The position numbers and the translations under genes were made by a program. From NCBI RefSeq assembly GCF_021647475.1, contig NZ_JAKIUR010000034.1:1-33484 (forward strand): 33,484 bases of DNA, read 5' to 3'. Of the stretch, positions 6,820-15,306 are shown piece after piece (within the stretch, counting starts at the first letter, position 1; each line of letters starts with the position of its first letter). Below the pieces are notes generated by a model. The model saw only the letters and a list, made by a program, of their open reading frames with translations, ran no database searches and was not told where the DNA came from. This DNA is from Lutibacter sp. (lineage in GTDB: Bacteria > Bacteroidota > Bacteroidia > Flavobacteriales > Flavobacteriaceae).

Positions 6820-7935
6820 TTATAGTTTATCAATTATTTCAAAAATGCGTTTCGAAATTTCTTCGATAGATCCAACTCCGTTAACGCCAAAGTATTTGTG
6901 CTGCATTAGGTAAAATTCTTTTAATATTTCAGTTTTAGCATGGTATTCATTAAATCGGTAACGAATTTTTTCTTCGTTTGCGTCATCAGGTCTTTCACTA
7001 GTTTTACCGCGTCTTAAAATACGTTGTACAAGTTCTTCTTCTGGAACTTCAAGAGCAACCATACCGCTTACTGTTTCTCCTTTTTCTAATAAAAATTTAT
7101 CTAAAGCAATTGCTTGTGATGTTGTTCTTGGATAGCCATCAAAAATAAAACCTTTTGCATTTGGAGTTTCGTTAACTTTTTCTTCTAGCATGTGAATGGT
7201 AACTTCATCTGGAACAAAATTTCCTTCATCTATATAAGATTTAGCCAGTTTTCCTAACGGTGTATTATTTTTAATATTATATCTAAAAACATCTCCTGTA
7301 GAAATATGTATTAAACCATATTTTGATTTTAAAAATTCAGCTTGTGTACCTTTTCCTGCTCCGGGAGGACCAAAAAGCACTATATTTTTCATAGTGGGTT
7401 TTTTGGTAAGCTGATAAATACTTGGTAAATTTCTGCCTAATCCGTCATAATCCAATCCGTAACCTACAATAAATTTATCTGGAATAGGAATTCCGATGTA
7501 ATTTATAGATAAATCTTTTTTAAATACATCAGGTTTAAAAAATAGCGTTGCAATTTTAAGCTGTTTTAATTTTTTTGTATTAAATATTTTATATAATTCT
7601 TCAAGGGTATTACCTGTATCGATTATATCTTCAAGAATAACAATAGTTCTATCTTCTAAATTTTCATTAATTCCAACTAATTGTTTTATTTTCCCTGAAG
7701 AATTAGTTCCTTGATAAGAGGCTAATTTAACAAAGGACACTTCACAATTGCCTTTATATTGGCGAACAAAATCTGCCATAAACATAAAAGAACCGTTTAA
7801 AATCCCTATAAATAAAGGAATTTCATTTTTACAATCTTTATAAACCTGATCTACTAAAACCTGAACGGCTTCATTTATTTTATCTTGTGAGATGTATTTT
7901 TTAAAGTATTTGTCGTGAAGTTTTATTATGCTCAT
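6820..7935 (-). CDS. Hypoxanthine phosphoribosyltransferase - adenylate kinase fusion
   Basis: A single 371-residue reading frame carrying two purine enzymes. Residues 1-179 are a hypoxanthine(-guanine) phosphoribosyltransferase with the PRPP-binding motif VILEDIIDTGNTL (99-111), turning salvaged bases into IMP/GMP. Residues 182-371 are an adenylate kinase with P-loop GPPGAGKG (189-196), FDGYPRT for AMP binding, and a short lidless form (RRGKTSERPDD), balancing ATP, ADP and AMP. The junction (LTKKPTMKNIVLFG) is in frame with no stop. Met182 (ATG at 7390-7392) could serve as an internal start for free Adk. Such Hpt-Adk fusions are, to my knowledge, common in Flavobacteriia. In an operon with obgE; two TAnnTTTG elements lie upstream. 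Confidence 0.93.
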   Translation of the reverse strand: MSIIKLHDKYFKKYISQDKINEAVQVLVDQVYKDCKNEIPLFIGILNGSFMFMADFVRQYKGNCEVSFVKLASYQGTNSSGKIKQLVGINENLEDRTIVILEDIIDTGNTLEELYKIFNTKKLKQLKIATLFFKPDVFKKDLSINYIGIPIPDKFIVGYGLDYDGLGRNLPSIYQLTKKPTMKNIVLFGPPGAGKGTQAEFLKSKYGLIHISTGDVFRYNIKNNTPLGKLAKSYIDEGNFVPDEVTIHMLEEKVNETPNAKGFIFDGYPRTTSQAIALDKFLLEKGETVSGMVALEVPEEELVQRILRRGKTSERPDDANEEKIRYRFNEYHAKTEILKEFYLMQHKYFGVNGVGSIEEISKRIFEIIDKL

Positions 7936-7950
7936 TTTGTTGCTTTGTCA

Positions 7951-7972
7951 CAAAGTTAATAATCCAAATATA
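7951..7972 (-). promoter_or_regulatory. hpt-adk/obgE promoter, two candidate -7 elements
   Basis: On the minus strand, TATATTTG (7965-7972) and TAACTTTG (7951-7958) both match TAnnTTTG. Use of the distal one would give a leader of about 23 nt, the proximal one about 9 nt. No -33 TTG at good spacing was found for either. Confidence 0.5.
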
Positions 7973-8014
7973 ATATTAGCTTTTTTTTTAAATTTCTTTA
8001 TAAAAATTAAAATT

Positions 8015-8048
8015 AAAAAACCGTTTTGCTGTATCAAAACGGTTTTTT
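8015..8048 (-). terminator. secDF terminator
   Basis: AAAAAACCGTTTTG, loop CTGTAT, CAAAACGGTTTTTT. On the minus strand it follows the secDF stop (8072) by about 24 bases and has a T-run. The flanking A-run makes it symmetrical. Confidence 0.85.
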
Positions 8049-8071
8049 AAGTAATATAATTTATATAAATT

Positions 8072-11068
8072 TTATTTTTTCTTTTTTTCTAATCGTTTTA
8101 CAGTATCATACATTATTGGCGATGCAATATATAATGATGAATAGGTACCAACTACAATACCAATAATTAATGCAAACATAAATCCTTTAATAGAATCTCC
8201 ACCAAATAAGAAAATGGCTATTAAAACCACTAAAGTAGTTAATGAAGTATTTAAGGTTCTACCTAATGTAGAGCTTAAGGCTTTATCAATTAGTTCGTTA
8301 AATTTCCAAGAACTATGAGTTCCTGTAAATTCACGGATTCTATCAAAAATAATTACGGTATCATTTATAGAGTAACCAAGTACCGTTAAAATTGCCGCAA
8401 TAAATGATTGTCCTATTTCCATATCAAAAGGTAAATAATGATATCCTAATGAGAAAACACCTATTACAATAGTAACATCATGGAACAAAGCCACTACTGC
8501 ACCAAAACTATATTGCCATTTTTTAAACCTAAACAATATGTATAAGAAAATAACTAATAACGATCCTAAAATTGCCCAACCTGCGGCTGTTTTAATATCA
8601 TCTGCAATAGTTGGCTCAACCTTAATTGAACTTAAAATCCCTACAGTTTTATGTCCTCCATAACCAGGTTTAAACTCTTCTAAAGTTATATTTTTTGGAA
8701 TATAATTTTGTAAGCCTTTATATAATAATTCTTGAACTTCACCATCAATTTGATTACCTTCTTGATCAATTTTATATTTTGTAGTTATTTTTAACTGACT
8801 AGATTCTCCATAAGTTTTTACTTCAGGAGCACTTCCAAATACGGTTTTTAAGGATTCCGCAACATCCGTAGGATTTGTTGGTTTATCAAATTTAACTACA
8901 TAAGACCTACCTCCAACAAAATCTACTCCATAATTTAAACCTTTTGTGGTTATAGATGCAATTGATATAATAATTAAAGTACCTGAAACTACATAGGCAA
9001 TTTTACGTTGTTTTAAAAATTTAATATTAATATTAGTAAACCAGTTTTTAGTGATATTAGTATTGAATGTAAACTTTTTACCTTTGTTAGCATACCAATC
9101 AACAACTAATCTAGTAATAAATACAGCAGTAAATAATGAAGTAGCAATACCTACCATTAAAGTATAGGCAAAACCTTTAACAGGGCCTGTACCAAAAACG
9201 TATAAAATAATACCAGTTAACATCGTGGTAATGTTGGCATCAACAATAGCGGATAATGCTCCTTTAAAACTAAATCCGTGGTTAATTGCGGCTTTTAAAC
9301 CTTTGCCTTGCCTTAATTCTTCTTTAATACGCTCAAAAATAATTACATTCGCATCAACTGACATACCAATGGTTAATATAATACCAGCGATACCAGGCAA
9401 GGTTAATACGGCTCCAAAAGCAGTTAATATTCCAAATATAAATAGCAAGTTTACTGCTAGAGCTACATCAGCAAATGCACCTGCTTTACCGTAGTAAAAA
9501 ATCATCCAAGCTAAAATTAATAATAAAGCTAAAAAGAAAGAACTCATACTACTATTAATTGCTTTTTGACCCAAAGATGGTCCAACAATTTCGGATTGAA
9601 TTATATGAGCTGCAGCTGGTAGTTTACCTGCTTTTAAAACGTTTGCAATATCTTGTGCTTCTTCAACAGTCATACTTCCACCTGAAATAGAAGTTCTACC
9701 ATTGGTGATTGCTGTATTAACAGATGGTGCAGTATATACATAGTCATCTAAAACAACGGCAACAAACTTACCAATATTTTCTGTGGTCATTTTAGCCCAT
9801 TGTCTAGTACCTAAGGCATTCATAGTCATACTAACTTCTGGCTTACTAGTTTGTCCGTATTCTTGGCTAGCATCTATAATTACATCTCCTTCAATTGGAG
9901 CTATATCTTCTCTGTTTGATTTTATACCGTATAAATAAATTAATTGAACATTTTCATTTGTACCAGTAGCCTTAGTTGAAAAAGGTTTATAATCCCATAA
10001 AAATTTAATATATTTTAAATTGTTAGGTAATAAGGTTCTGACACTTTTTAAAGCTAGATATTTATTAACTATTGCAGTATCAGCCACTTTTGCAGTACCA
10101 ATTACTGAAGAAACTTGATTTTGATTTTGAGGAATGCTCGGTGAAAATACAGAAAATAAGTTTTTCGGATTTTTTGTTGCTAAAGAATCTGAAACTTCCC
10201 CTAATAAATCTTTTAAATCATTTTTATTATTAGTAGCAGTAGTATCTGCTTTGGTTTCTTCTTTTAAGATGTTTTCTACAACCGTATTTGCTTTAATGAA
10301 GAAATTAGCAGTTTCTTGGTTAGTATAAACTTCCCAAAATTGTAATTTAGCTGTACTTTGTAATAATCTTTTAACACGATCAATATCTTTTGCTCCAGGT
10401 AATTCAATTAAAATTCTACCAGATTTACCAATACGTTGAATATTTGGTTGTGTAACCCCAAACTTATCTATTCTACTTCGTAATACTTCAAAAGCAGTAT
10501 TTACTGAACCCGTTACTTCATCTGCAATAATTGGTTTTACTTGAGCATCGGTTAATTTAAAGTTTATTTTTTCACGAAGCGATTTATTTCCAAAAATACT
10601 AGGATCACTTAATTTAACAGTACCATTACTAAGGGTTTCAAATTCATTATAAAATAAATCTAAAAAAGTTTTATCACTATTTTTTTGGGCTATGGTTGCT
10701 TTAGCTAAAGCCTCATTAAATATAGGATTTTTTGAGTTATTTGATAATCCAATTAAAATATCTTTAACAGATACTTGTAAAATGGCATTAATACCACCTT
10801 TAAGGTCAAGCCCCAAGTTTAACTCTTTGTCTTTAATATCATTATAGCTAAATTTTGCAAAGCCTAAATTAATTACCGGTTTATTGGCAACAGAATCTAG
10901 ATAATGTTGTTCAAATTCTGCTATTTTTTTCCCATTATCAGATCTAGATTCTGCAAATATTTTTGCTTTTTTCTCAACCCCATGTGTAAACCAAGTAAAT
11001 GATAATTGATAGATACTTACTAATCCAAAAAGAATAGCGAATAACTTTATAAGTCCTTTATTTTGCAT
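8072..11068 (-). CDS. secDF: Fused protein translocase subunit SecDF
   Basis: A 998-residue membrane protein that uses the proton-motive force to help SecYEG export proteins. One chain contains both halves. SecD runs from an N-terminal helix through GLDLKGG (86-92), a large periplasmic region with PGAKDIDRVKRLL, and helices with SVDANVIIFERIKEELR. SecF begins near residue 670 with VDFVGGRSYVVKF and its own helices ending in SINDTVIIFDRIREF. The start is the ATG at 11066-11068 (MQNKGLIKLF); the longer frame to 11128 overlaps the promoter. Monocistronic and divergent from fhs. Fused SecDF is usual in Bacteroidota and some Bacillota. Confidence 0.96.
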   Translation of the reverse strand: MQNKGLIKLFAILFGLVSIYQLSFTWFTHGVEKKAKIFAESRSDNGKKIAEFEQHYLDSVANKPVINLGFAKFSYNDIKDKELNLGLDLKGGINAILQVSVKDILIGLSNNSKNPIFNEALAKATIAQKNSDKTFLDLFYNEFETLSNGTVKLSDPSIFGNKSLREKINFKLTDAQVKPIIADEVTGSVNTAFEVLRSRIDKFGVTQPNIQRIGKSGRILIELPGAKDIDRVKRLLQSTAKLQFWEVYTNQETANFFIKANTVVENILKEETKADTTATNNKNDLKDLLGEVSDSLATKNPKNLFSVFSPSIPQNQNQVSSVIGTAKVADTAIVNKYLALKSVRTLLPNNLKYIKFLWDYKPFSTKATGTNENVQLIYLYGIKSNREDIAPIEGDVIIDASQEYGQTSKPEVSMTMNALGTRQWAKMTTENIGKFVAVVLDDYVYTAPSVNTAITNGRTSISGGSMTVEEAQDIANVLKAGKLPAAAHIIQSEIVGPSLGQKAINSSMSSFFLALLLILAWMIFYYGKAGAFADVALAVNLLFIFGILTAFGAVLTLPGIAGIILTIGMSVDANVIIFERIKEELRQGKGLKAAINHGFSFKGALSAIVDANITTMLTGIILYVFGTGPVKGFAYTLMVGIATSLFTAVFITRLVVDWYANKGKKFTFNTNITKNWFTNINIKFLKQRKIAYVVSGTLIIISIASITTKGLNYGVDFVGGRSYVVKFDKPTNPTDVAESLKTVFGSAPEVKTYGESSQLKITTKYKIDQEGNQIDGEVQELLYKGLQNYIPKNITLEEFKPGYGGHKTVGILSSIKVEPTIADDIKTAAGWAILGSLLVIFLYILFRFKKWQYSFGAVVALFHDVTIVIGVFSLGYHYLPFDMEIGQSFIAAILTVLGYSINDTVIIFDRIREFTGTHSSWKFNELIDKALSSTLGRTLNTSLTTLVVLIAIFLFGGDSIKGFMFALIIGIVVGTYSSLYIASPIMYDTVKRLEKKKK

Positions 11069-11107
11069 GTTACTTTTTTTAAATAAAATTCTATTGTAAT
11101 AAACGTG

Positions 11108-11138
11108 CAAATATATAATTTCAATCACGATTTAACAA
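11108..11138 (-). promoter_or_regulatory. secDF promoter (TTG-20 bp-TATATTTG)
   Basis: On the minus strand, TTG (11136-11138) and TATATTTG (11108-11115) are separated by 20 bp. The transcript start would be near 11104, giving a leader of about 36 nt. Confidence 0.65.
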
Positions 11139-11208
11139 TTCTTTTTTAGTTTTTATAAGGATTAAGTATAACGAGTTAATTAATAGGAAAATTAATTACT
11201 CAAATTTG

Positions 11209-11216
11209 TATCTTTG
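11209..11216 (+). promoter_or_regulatory. fhs promoter, -7 element TATCTTTG
   Basis: Exact TAnnTTTG match 20 bases before the fhs ATG. The predicted start is near 11220. No clear -33 TTG is present. Confidence 0.6.
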
Positions 11217-11235
11217 CATTTAAATTTTTTAGAAT

Positions 11236-12912
11236 ATGAAAATGTTAACAGATATAGATATTGCCCAAGGAAAAGAGCTTATACATATTAAAGAAATTGC
11301 TTCTAAACTAAATATTAAAGAAGACGATTTAGAAATGTATGGTAAGTACAAAGCCAAGTTACCTTTAAATTTAATTGATGAGAAAAAAGTTAAAAATAAT
11401 AACTTAATATTGGTAACGGCTATTACGCCAACTCCAGCAGGTGAAGGAAAAACAACGGTTTCTATTGGATTAACAGAAGGGCTAAATAGAATTGGTAAGC
11501 AAGCTACGGTAGTTTTACGTGAACCATCTTTAGGTCCAGTATTTGGCATAAAAGGTGGTGCTGCTGGTGGTGGATATTCTCAAGTTGTTCCTATGGAAGA
11601 TATAAATCTTCATTTTACAGGAGATTTTAATGCTATTGAAAAAGCCAATAATTTGCTATCTGCATTGATTGATAATAATTTGCAAAGTAAATGTTGTAGT
11701 TTTAATATGGATCCTAGAACTATTTTATGGAAACGAGTTATTGATATGAATGACCGTTCATTGCGTAATATAATAATAGGATTAGGAGGAACTGCAAATG
11801 GAATTCCTAGGGAAGATGGTTTTAATATTACCCCAGCTTCTGAAGTAATGGCAATTTTATGTATGGCTACTGACTTTGCAGATTTAAAAAAACGCTTAGG
11901 TGATATTTTTATTGGTTTTACTTTTGATAAAAAACCAATTTTTGCTCGTGATTTAAAAGCTCAGGATGCTATGGCAATTTTGTTAAAAGATGCTATAAAA
12001 CCAAATTTGGTACAGACTTTAGAAGAAAACCCGGCAATAATACACGGTGGACCTTTTGCAAATATTGCACAAGGAACAAATTCAATTATTGCAACAAAAA
12101 TGGGATTGTCATTATCTAATTACGTAGTTACGGAAGCAGGTTTTGGTGCCGATTTAGGTGCAGAAAAATTTTTAGATATTAAATGTGTAGCGGCAGATTT
12201 AAATCCGAAAGCAGTAGTTTTAGTAGCTACTATTAGAGCTTTACGTCACCATGGTGGTGCTAAAAAAGAGGAATACAATACGCCAAACATTGAATTTGTA
12301 AAAGATGGCTTTTGTAATTTAGAAAAACATATTGAAAACATTAGAAAATTTAATATAGAACCTGTTGTTGCAATAAATACCTTTATAAACGATACTTATG
12401 AAGAAATAAATTATATTATTGATAAATGTAAAGAACTAGGAGTTCATGCTGTTGTTTCAGAAGGTTGGGCTAAAGGAGGAAAAGGAACAGAAAAATTAGC
12501 AGAAACTGTTGTGTCAATTGTGGAATCTCATAAAACACATTTTACACCTATTTATAATTGGGATGAACCAGTTAAAACTAAAATTGAAAAAATAGCCAAA
12601 GAAATTTACGGGGCTGCAGGAGTTGATTATGATAAAAAAGCAAAATTAAATTTAAGGCGTATTGAAAGGTTAGGCTTCAACAATTTTGCAGTATGTATGG
12701 CAAAAACGCAGAAATCTTTTTCTGATAATGAAACTTTAGTAGGAAGACCTAAAGATTTTATTGTTACCGTTCGTGAAATTGAAATAGCGGCTGGAGCAGA
12801 ATTTATAATTCCTATATTAGGTAGAATGATGCGTATGCCAGGTTTGCCAGGTAAACCTGCTTCTGAAAAAATGGAAATAGATAATGATGGAGTAATTTCT
12901 GGATTATCATAA
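11236..12912 (+). CDS. fhs: Formate--tetrahydrofolate ligase
   Basis: Makes 10-formyltetrahydrofolate from formate, ATP and tetrahydrofolate in cytosolic one-carbon metabolism, feeding purine and fMet-tRNA synthesis. At 558 aa it is the normal length. The ATP-binding loop is TPTPAGEGKTT (about residues 65-74), followed by the family signatures VLREPSLGPVFGIKGGAAGGGYSQV (split here only for reference to residues about 93-117), HFTGDFNAI, TEAGFGADLGAEKF and the C-terminal RMPGLPGKPASEKM. ATG at 11236 was chosen because it directly follows the promoter; Met3 is also possible. A single-gene transcript with a strong terminator at 12933-12958. Confidence 0.96.
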   Translation: MKMLTDIDIAQGKELIHIKEIASKLNIKEDDLEMYGKYKAKLPLNLIDEKKVKNNNLILVTAITPTPAGEGKTTVSIGLTEGLNRIGKQATVVLREPSLGPVFGIKGGAAGGGYSQVVPMEDINLHFTGDFNAIEKANNLLSALIDNNLQSKCCSFNMDPRTILWKRVIDMNDRSLRNIIIGLGGTANGIPREDGFNITPASEVMAILCMATDFADLKKRLGDIFIGFTFDKKPIFARDLKAQDAMAILLKDAIKPNLVQTLEENPAIIHGGPFANIAQGTNSIIATKMGLSLSNYVVTEAGFGADLGAEKFLDIKCVAADLNPKAVVLVATIRALRHHGGAKKEEYNTPNIEFVKDGFCNLEKHIENIRKFNIEPVVAINTFINDTYEEINYIIDKCKELGVHAVVSEGWAKGGKGTEKLAETVVSIVESHKTHFTPIYNWDEPVKTKIEKIAKEIYGAAGVDYDKKAKLNLRRIERLGFNNFAVCMAKTQKSFSDNETLVGRPKDFIVTVREIEIAAGAEFIIPILGRMMRMPGLPGKPASEKMEIDNDGVISGLS

Positions 12913-12932
12913 ATAATTTTTAATAATATTTG

Positions 12933-12958
12933 AAAGCCTTTGAAAGAAAGGCTTTTTT
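12933..12958 (+). terminator. fhs terminator
   Basis: AAAGCCTTT (12933-12941), loop GAAAG, AAAGGCTTT (12947-12955) running into a T-tract. It lies 21 bases after the fhs stop. Confidence 0.88.
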
Positions 12959-13076
12959 TATGAAATTGATAGCATTCATTAAATTTTTCTCTTAAATTTC
13001 TTAAAAAAAATAGAACAATAAGAATCTATATAATATTTTTTTGTAAAAATAAAGCTTAAATTTTGTTTTTTATCGC

Positions 13077-13084
13077 TAAATTTG
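13077..13084 (+). promoter_or_regulatory. marR-like operon promoter, -7 element TAAATTTG
   Basis: Fits TAnnTTTG. The predicted start is near 13088, at the edge of the inverted repeat at 13094-13117. Confidence 0.5.
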
Positions 13085-13093
13085 TTCACTGAA

Positions 13094-13117
13094 TTAATTA
13101 TTATCTAAGTTAATTAA
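13094..13117. promoter_or_regulatory. Candidate MarR operator (TTAATTA-N10-TAATTAA)
   Basis: Inverted 7-bp arms TTAATTA (13094-13100) and TAATTAA (13111-13117) lie between the predicted transcript start and the ATG at 13120, where MarR-family proteins often bind to repress themselves. The low complexity of the arms in AT-rich DNA limits confidence. Confidence 0.4.
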
Positions 13118-13119
13118 TA

Positions 13120-13569
13120 ATGAAAGAGAATATTGAAATATCTAATCTTTTAATGGATATTCCCACTGTACTTTGTAGAAATATAAGTCAACGATTTGTT
13201 AGTACGATTTTAAAGGAAATAAAAAGTGAATTTTCAAAACATCACTTTATGATTTTAAAACTTCTAAGTGAAAATAAAAAGTTATATATAACCGAAATTG
13301 TTCAAACTTTAGGTATTACAAAACCTCAAATGACAGTATCTATTGATAAATTAATTAGTTTGGGTTTTGTTGTAAGAAAAAATGATATAAAAGATAGGCG
13401 AAAAATATATTTAAAAATAACAAAATCAGGGAGAAAAATAAATAACACAATTAAACAAGAAATAAATTCTAAAATAAATGAAAATTTAATTCAGTTTTCA
13501 GAGAGTGAAATTGATCAATTAGAAAATGGATTAAAAATTTTATATAAATTTTGTACAATTTATAAATAG
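13120..13569 (+). CDS. MarR family transcriptional regulator
   Basis: A 149-residue protein with the MarR winged-helix fold. The recognition region at about residues 55-90 reads LYITEIVQTLGITKPQMTVSIDKL, followed by the wing RKNDIKDRRKIYLKITKSGRK. The helical ends form the dimer interface. The ligand cannot be inferred. It is followed two bases later by an AhpD-fold gene, so the pair is an operon and the redox-type neighbour suggests an oxidative or electrophile signal (inference). Lysine-, isoleucine- and asparagine-rich even for this genome. Confidence 0.88.
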   Translation: MKENIEISNLLMDIPTVLCRNISQRFVSTILKEIKSEFSKHHFMILKLLSENKKLYITEIVQTLGITKPQMTVSIDKLISLGFVVRKNDIKDRRKIYLKITKSGRKINNTIKQEINSKINENLIQFSESEIDQLENGLKILYKFCTIYK

Positions 13570-13571
13570 CT

Positions 13572-14144
13572 ATGGCACAAAAATTCGATAAGAAAATATT
13601 TACATTCCGATTATTATGCAAAGATTTAGGTTTTCTTCTATATAATTTTCCTGAAATGGTAGTTGCAATGAAAAATAAAAATATTAGTAAGGCATTTATG
13701 GAAAAAATAATGCTGATTGTTACAGCAGTTAATGGTTGTTCATACTGTTCTTGGTTTCATGCGAAACAAGCAATTTCTAGTGGGATAGGAGACGATGAAG
13801 TAAAAAACATGTTGAAACTTCAATTTGATGCGGATACTTCTGATTTTGAAATGATTGCATTGTTGTATGCTCAACACTATGCCGAAACTAATAGAAAACC
13901 TGAAAAAGAAATGACAGAAAGGTTGTTTGAATATTATGGAATGAGAACAGCAAATCATATAATTCTATTTATTCGGATGATTTTCTTTGGTAACTTACTC
14001 GGCAACACATATGATGCTTTTTTGAGTAGATTAAAAGGGAATAAAGCTGAAGATAGTAATGTATGTTTTGAAACTATTTTCTTTATTGTAAATACTCCTA
14101 TATTACTTCCGATGTATCCTTTTACAAAGAAATATCGAAACTAA
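13572..14144 (+). CDS. Carboxymuconolactone decarboxylase/AhpD-fold protein
   Basis: A 190-residue helical protein with the AhpD-fold core FMEKIMLIVTAVNGCSYCSW. The CxxC pair Cys56/Cys59 and His63 (CSYCSWFH) match the redox-active CxxCxxxH site of AhpD-type peroxidase partners; Glu45 is in the position of the usual helper acid. The second half has a hydrophobic stretch (NHIILFIRMIFFGNLLGN) and a hydrophobic C-terminal tail (about residues 168-184) that could touch the membrane. Substrate unknown. Cotranscribed with the MarR regulator, 2 bp apart, so probably controlled by it. Confidence 0.85.
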   Translation: MAQKFDKKIFTFRLLCKDLGFLLYNFPEMVVAMKNKNISKAFMEKIMLIVTAVNGCSYCSWFHAKQAISSGIGDDEVKNMLKLQFDADTSDFEMIALLYAQHYAETNRKPEKEMTERLFEYYGMRTANHIILFIRMIFFGNLLGNTYDAFLSRLKGNKAEDSNVCFETIFFIVNTPILLPMYPFTKKYRN

Positions 14145-14180
14145 ATACAGAATTTAAAATAATTTACATCTGCATACATA

Positions 14181-14214
14181 AAAACTCCTTTGATATAAGT
14201 TTCAAAGGAGTTTT
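14181..14214. terminator. Bidirectional terminator between convergent genes
   Basis: AAAACTCCTTTGA (14181-14193) pairs with TCAAAGGAGTTTT (14202-14214) around an 8-nt loop, with a T-run on each strand. It serves both the AhpD-fold gene (plus) and mdh (minus). Confidence 0.88.
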
Positions 14215-14237
14215 TTATTAAGAATTATAAAAATGAA

Positions 14238-15161
14238 TTAATCTAATAATCCATTTGTTTTTTTAACAGCTGCTGCACTTTCGTGTAATTTTGTTTTTTC
14301 AGCTTCTGTTAATTCTAACTCTACAATTTTTTCAATACCATTTTTTCCTAAAATACAAGGAACACCTATTGAAATGTCGTTTAGTCCATATTCACCTTCT
14401 AATAACGCAGAACAAGGGAACATTTTTTTAGAATCTAAAGCAATTGCTTTAACTAATTCTGAAACTGCAGAACCAGGAGCATACCAAGCACTTGTACCTA
14501 ACATTTTTGTTAAAGTAGCACCTCCAACTTTAGTATCTTCTACAACTTGTTGTATGCGTTCTTTAGATAAAAACGTAGAAACTGGTAAACTATTTCTAAC
14601 TGCAAAACTAGATAATGGTATCATCCCTTTATCACTATGACCTCCAATTACCATTCCATCAACATCCGATGTTGGACAACCTAAAGCTTCAGCTAATCTA
14701 TATTTAAAACGAGCACTGTCTAAAGCTCCACCCATACCAATAATTCTATTTTTTGGTAATCCAGTAGTTTTATGAGCTAAATATGCCATAGTATCCATTG
14801 GGTTACTTACTATAATTAAGATAACATTTGGAGAATGTTTGATTAAATTTTCAGTTACAGATTTTACAATACCTGCGTTAATACCAATTAATTCTTCACG
14901 TGTCATTCCTGGTTTTCTAGGAATACCACTAGTTACTACAGCAATATCACTATTTGCTGTTTTAGAATAATCGTTAGTGGATCCTGTAATTTTAGTATCA
15001 AAACCCATTAATGATGATGTTTGCATTAAATCCATAGCTTTACCTTCAGCGTAATTTTCTTTAATATCAACAATTACAACTTCAGAAGCGAAATTTTTTA
15101 CGGCAATGTACTGAGCACAACTTGCTCCTACAGCACCTGCACCTACTATTGTTACTTTCAT
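14238..15161 (-). CDS. mdh: Malate dehydrogenase (LDH-like type)
   Basis: Oxidises malate to oxaloacetate with NAD in the TCA cycle. A 307-residue protein with the Rossmann loop GAGAVG (7-12), Asp32 for NAD, substrate arginines in IPRKPGMTR (Arg82, Arg88), Asn120 in SNPMD, Arg151, and the catalytic pair Asp148/His175. The active-site segment reads GGHSDKGM rather than GGHGDTM. The IPRKPGM loop with a second arginine favours malate over lactate. Monocistronic, with a promoter at 15210-15217 and a shared terminator at 14181-14214. Confidence 0.95.
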   Translation of the reverse strand: MKVTIVGAGAVGASCAQYIAVKNFASEVVIVDIKENYAEGKAMDLMQTSSLMGFDTKITGSTNDYSKTANSDIAVVTSGIPRKPGMTREELIGINAGIVKSVTENLIKHSPNVILIIVSNPMDTMAYLAHKTTGLPKNRIIGMGGALDSARFKYRLAEALGCPTSDVDGMVIGGHSDKGMIPLSSFAVRNSLPVSTFLSKERIQQVVEDTKVGGATLTKMLGTSAWYAPGSAVSELVKAIALDSKKMFPCSALLEGEYGLNDISIGVPCILGKNGIEKIVELELTEAEKTKLHESAAAVKKTNGLLD

Positions 15162-15209
15162 TTTGTATTAATTTATAATGATGTTTATTTAATTTTAACT
15201 GTTATCTAT

Positions 15210-15252
15210 CAAAATTACAATATTTATAAGAAAATGAATGCAATATTTATAA
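15210..15252 (-). promoter_or_regulatory. mdh promoter with two 12-bp direct repeats
   Basis: The minus-strand -7 element TAATTTTG lies at 15210-15217. Just upstream, TTATAAATATTG occurs twice (15218-15229 and 15241-15252, offset 23 bp). The distal copy's TTG is 23 bp from the -7 element and may act as the -33 element. The repeats could bind a regulator, but none is known for them. Confidence 0.5.
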
Positions 15253-15253
15253 C

Positions 15254-15282
15254 AAAAAAAGGATTGCTTTAAACAATCCTTC
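15254..15282 (-). terminator. Terminator of the DUF6588 gene
   Basis: GGATTG (15261-15266) pairs with CAATCC (15274-15279) around a CTTTAAA loop. On the minus strand it ends in a run of seven T, 25 bases after the gene's stop codon. Confidence 0.8.
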
Positions 15283-15306
15283 AAAATAATATTAATATGC
15301 GTTTTT

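Noticed and set aside
6820..7935. Assembly or frameshift artefact joining hpt and adk
   Set aside because: Both domains are complete and in one frame with a natural linker, and the fusion fits the group.
9225..9494. Plus-strand open frame opposite secDF
   Set aside because: It is a shadow of a real gene: no start signals, and its composition mirrors the opposite frame. The same applies to antisense frames over gyrB, guaA, mdh, obgE and norB.
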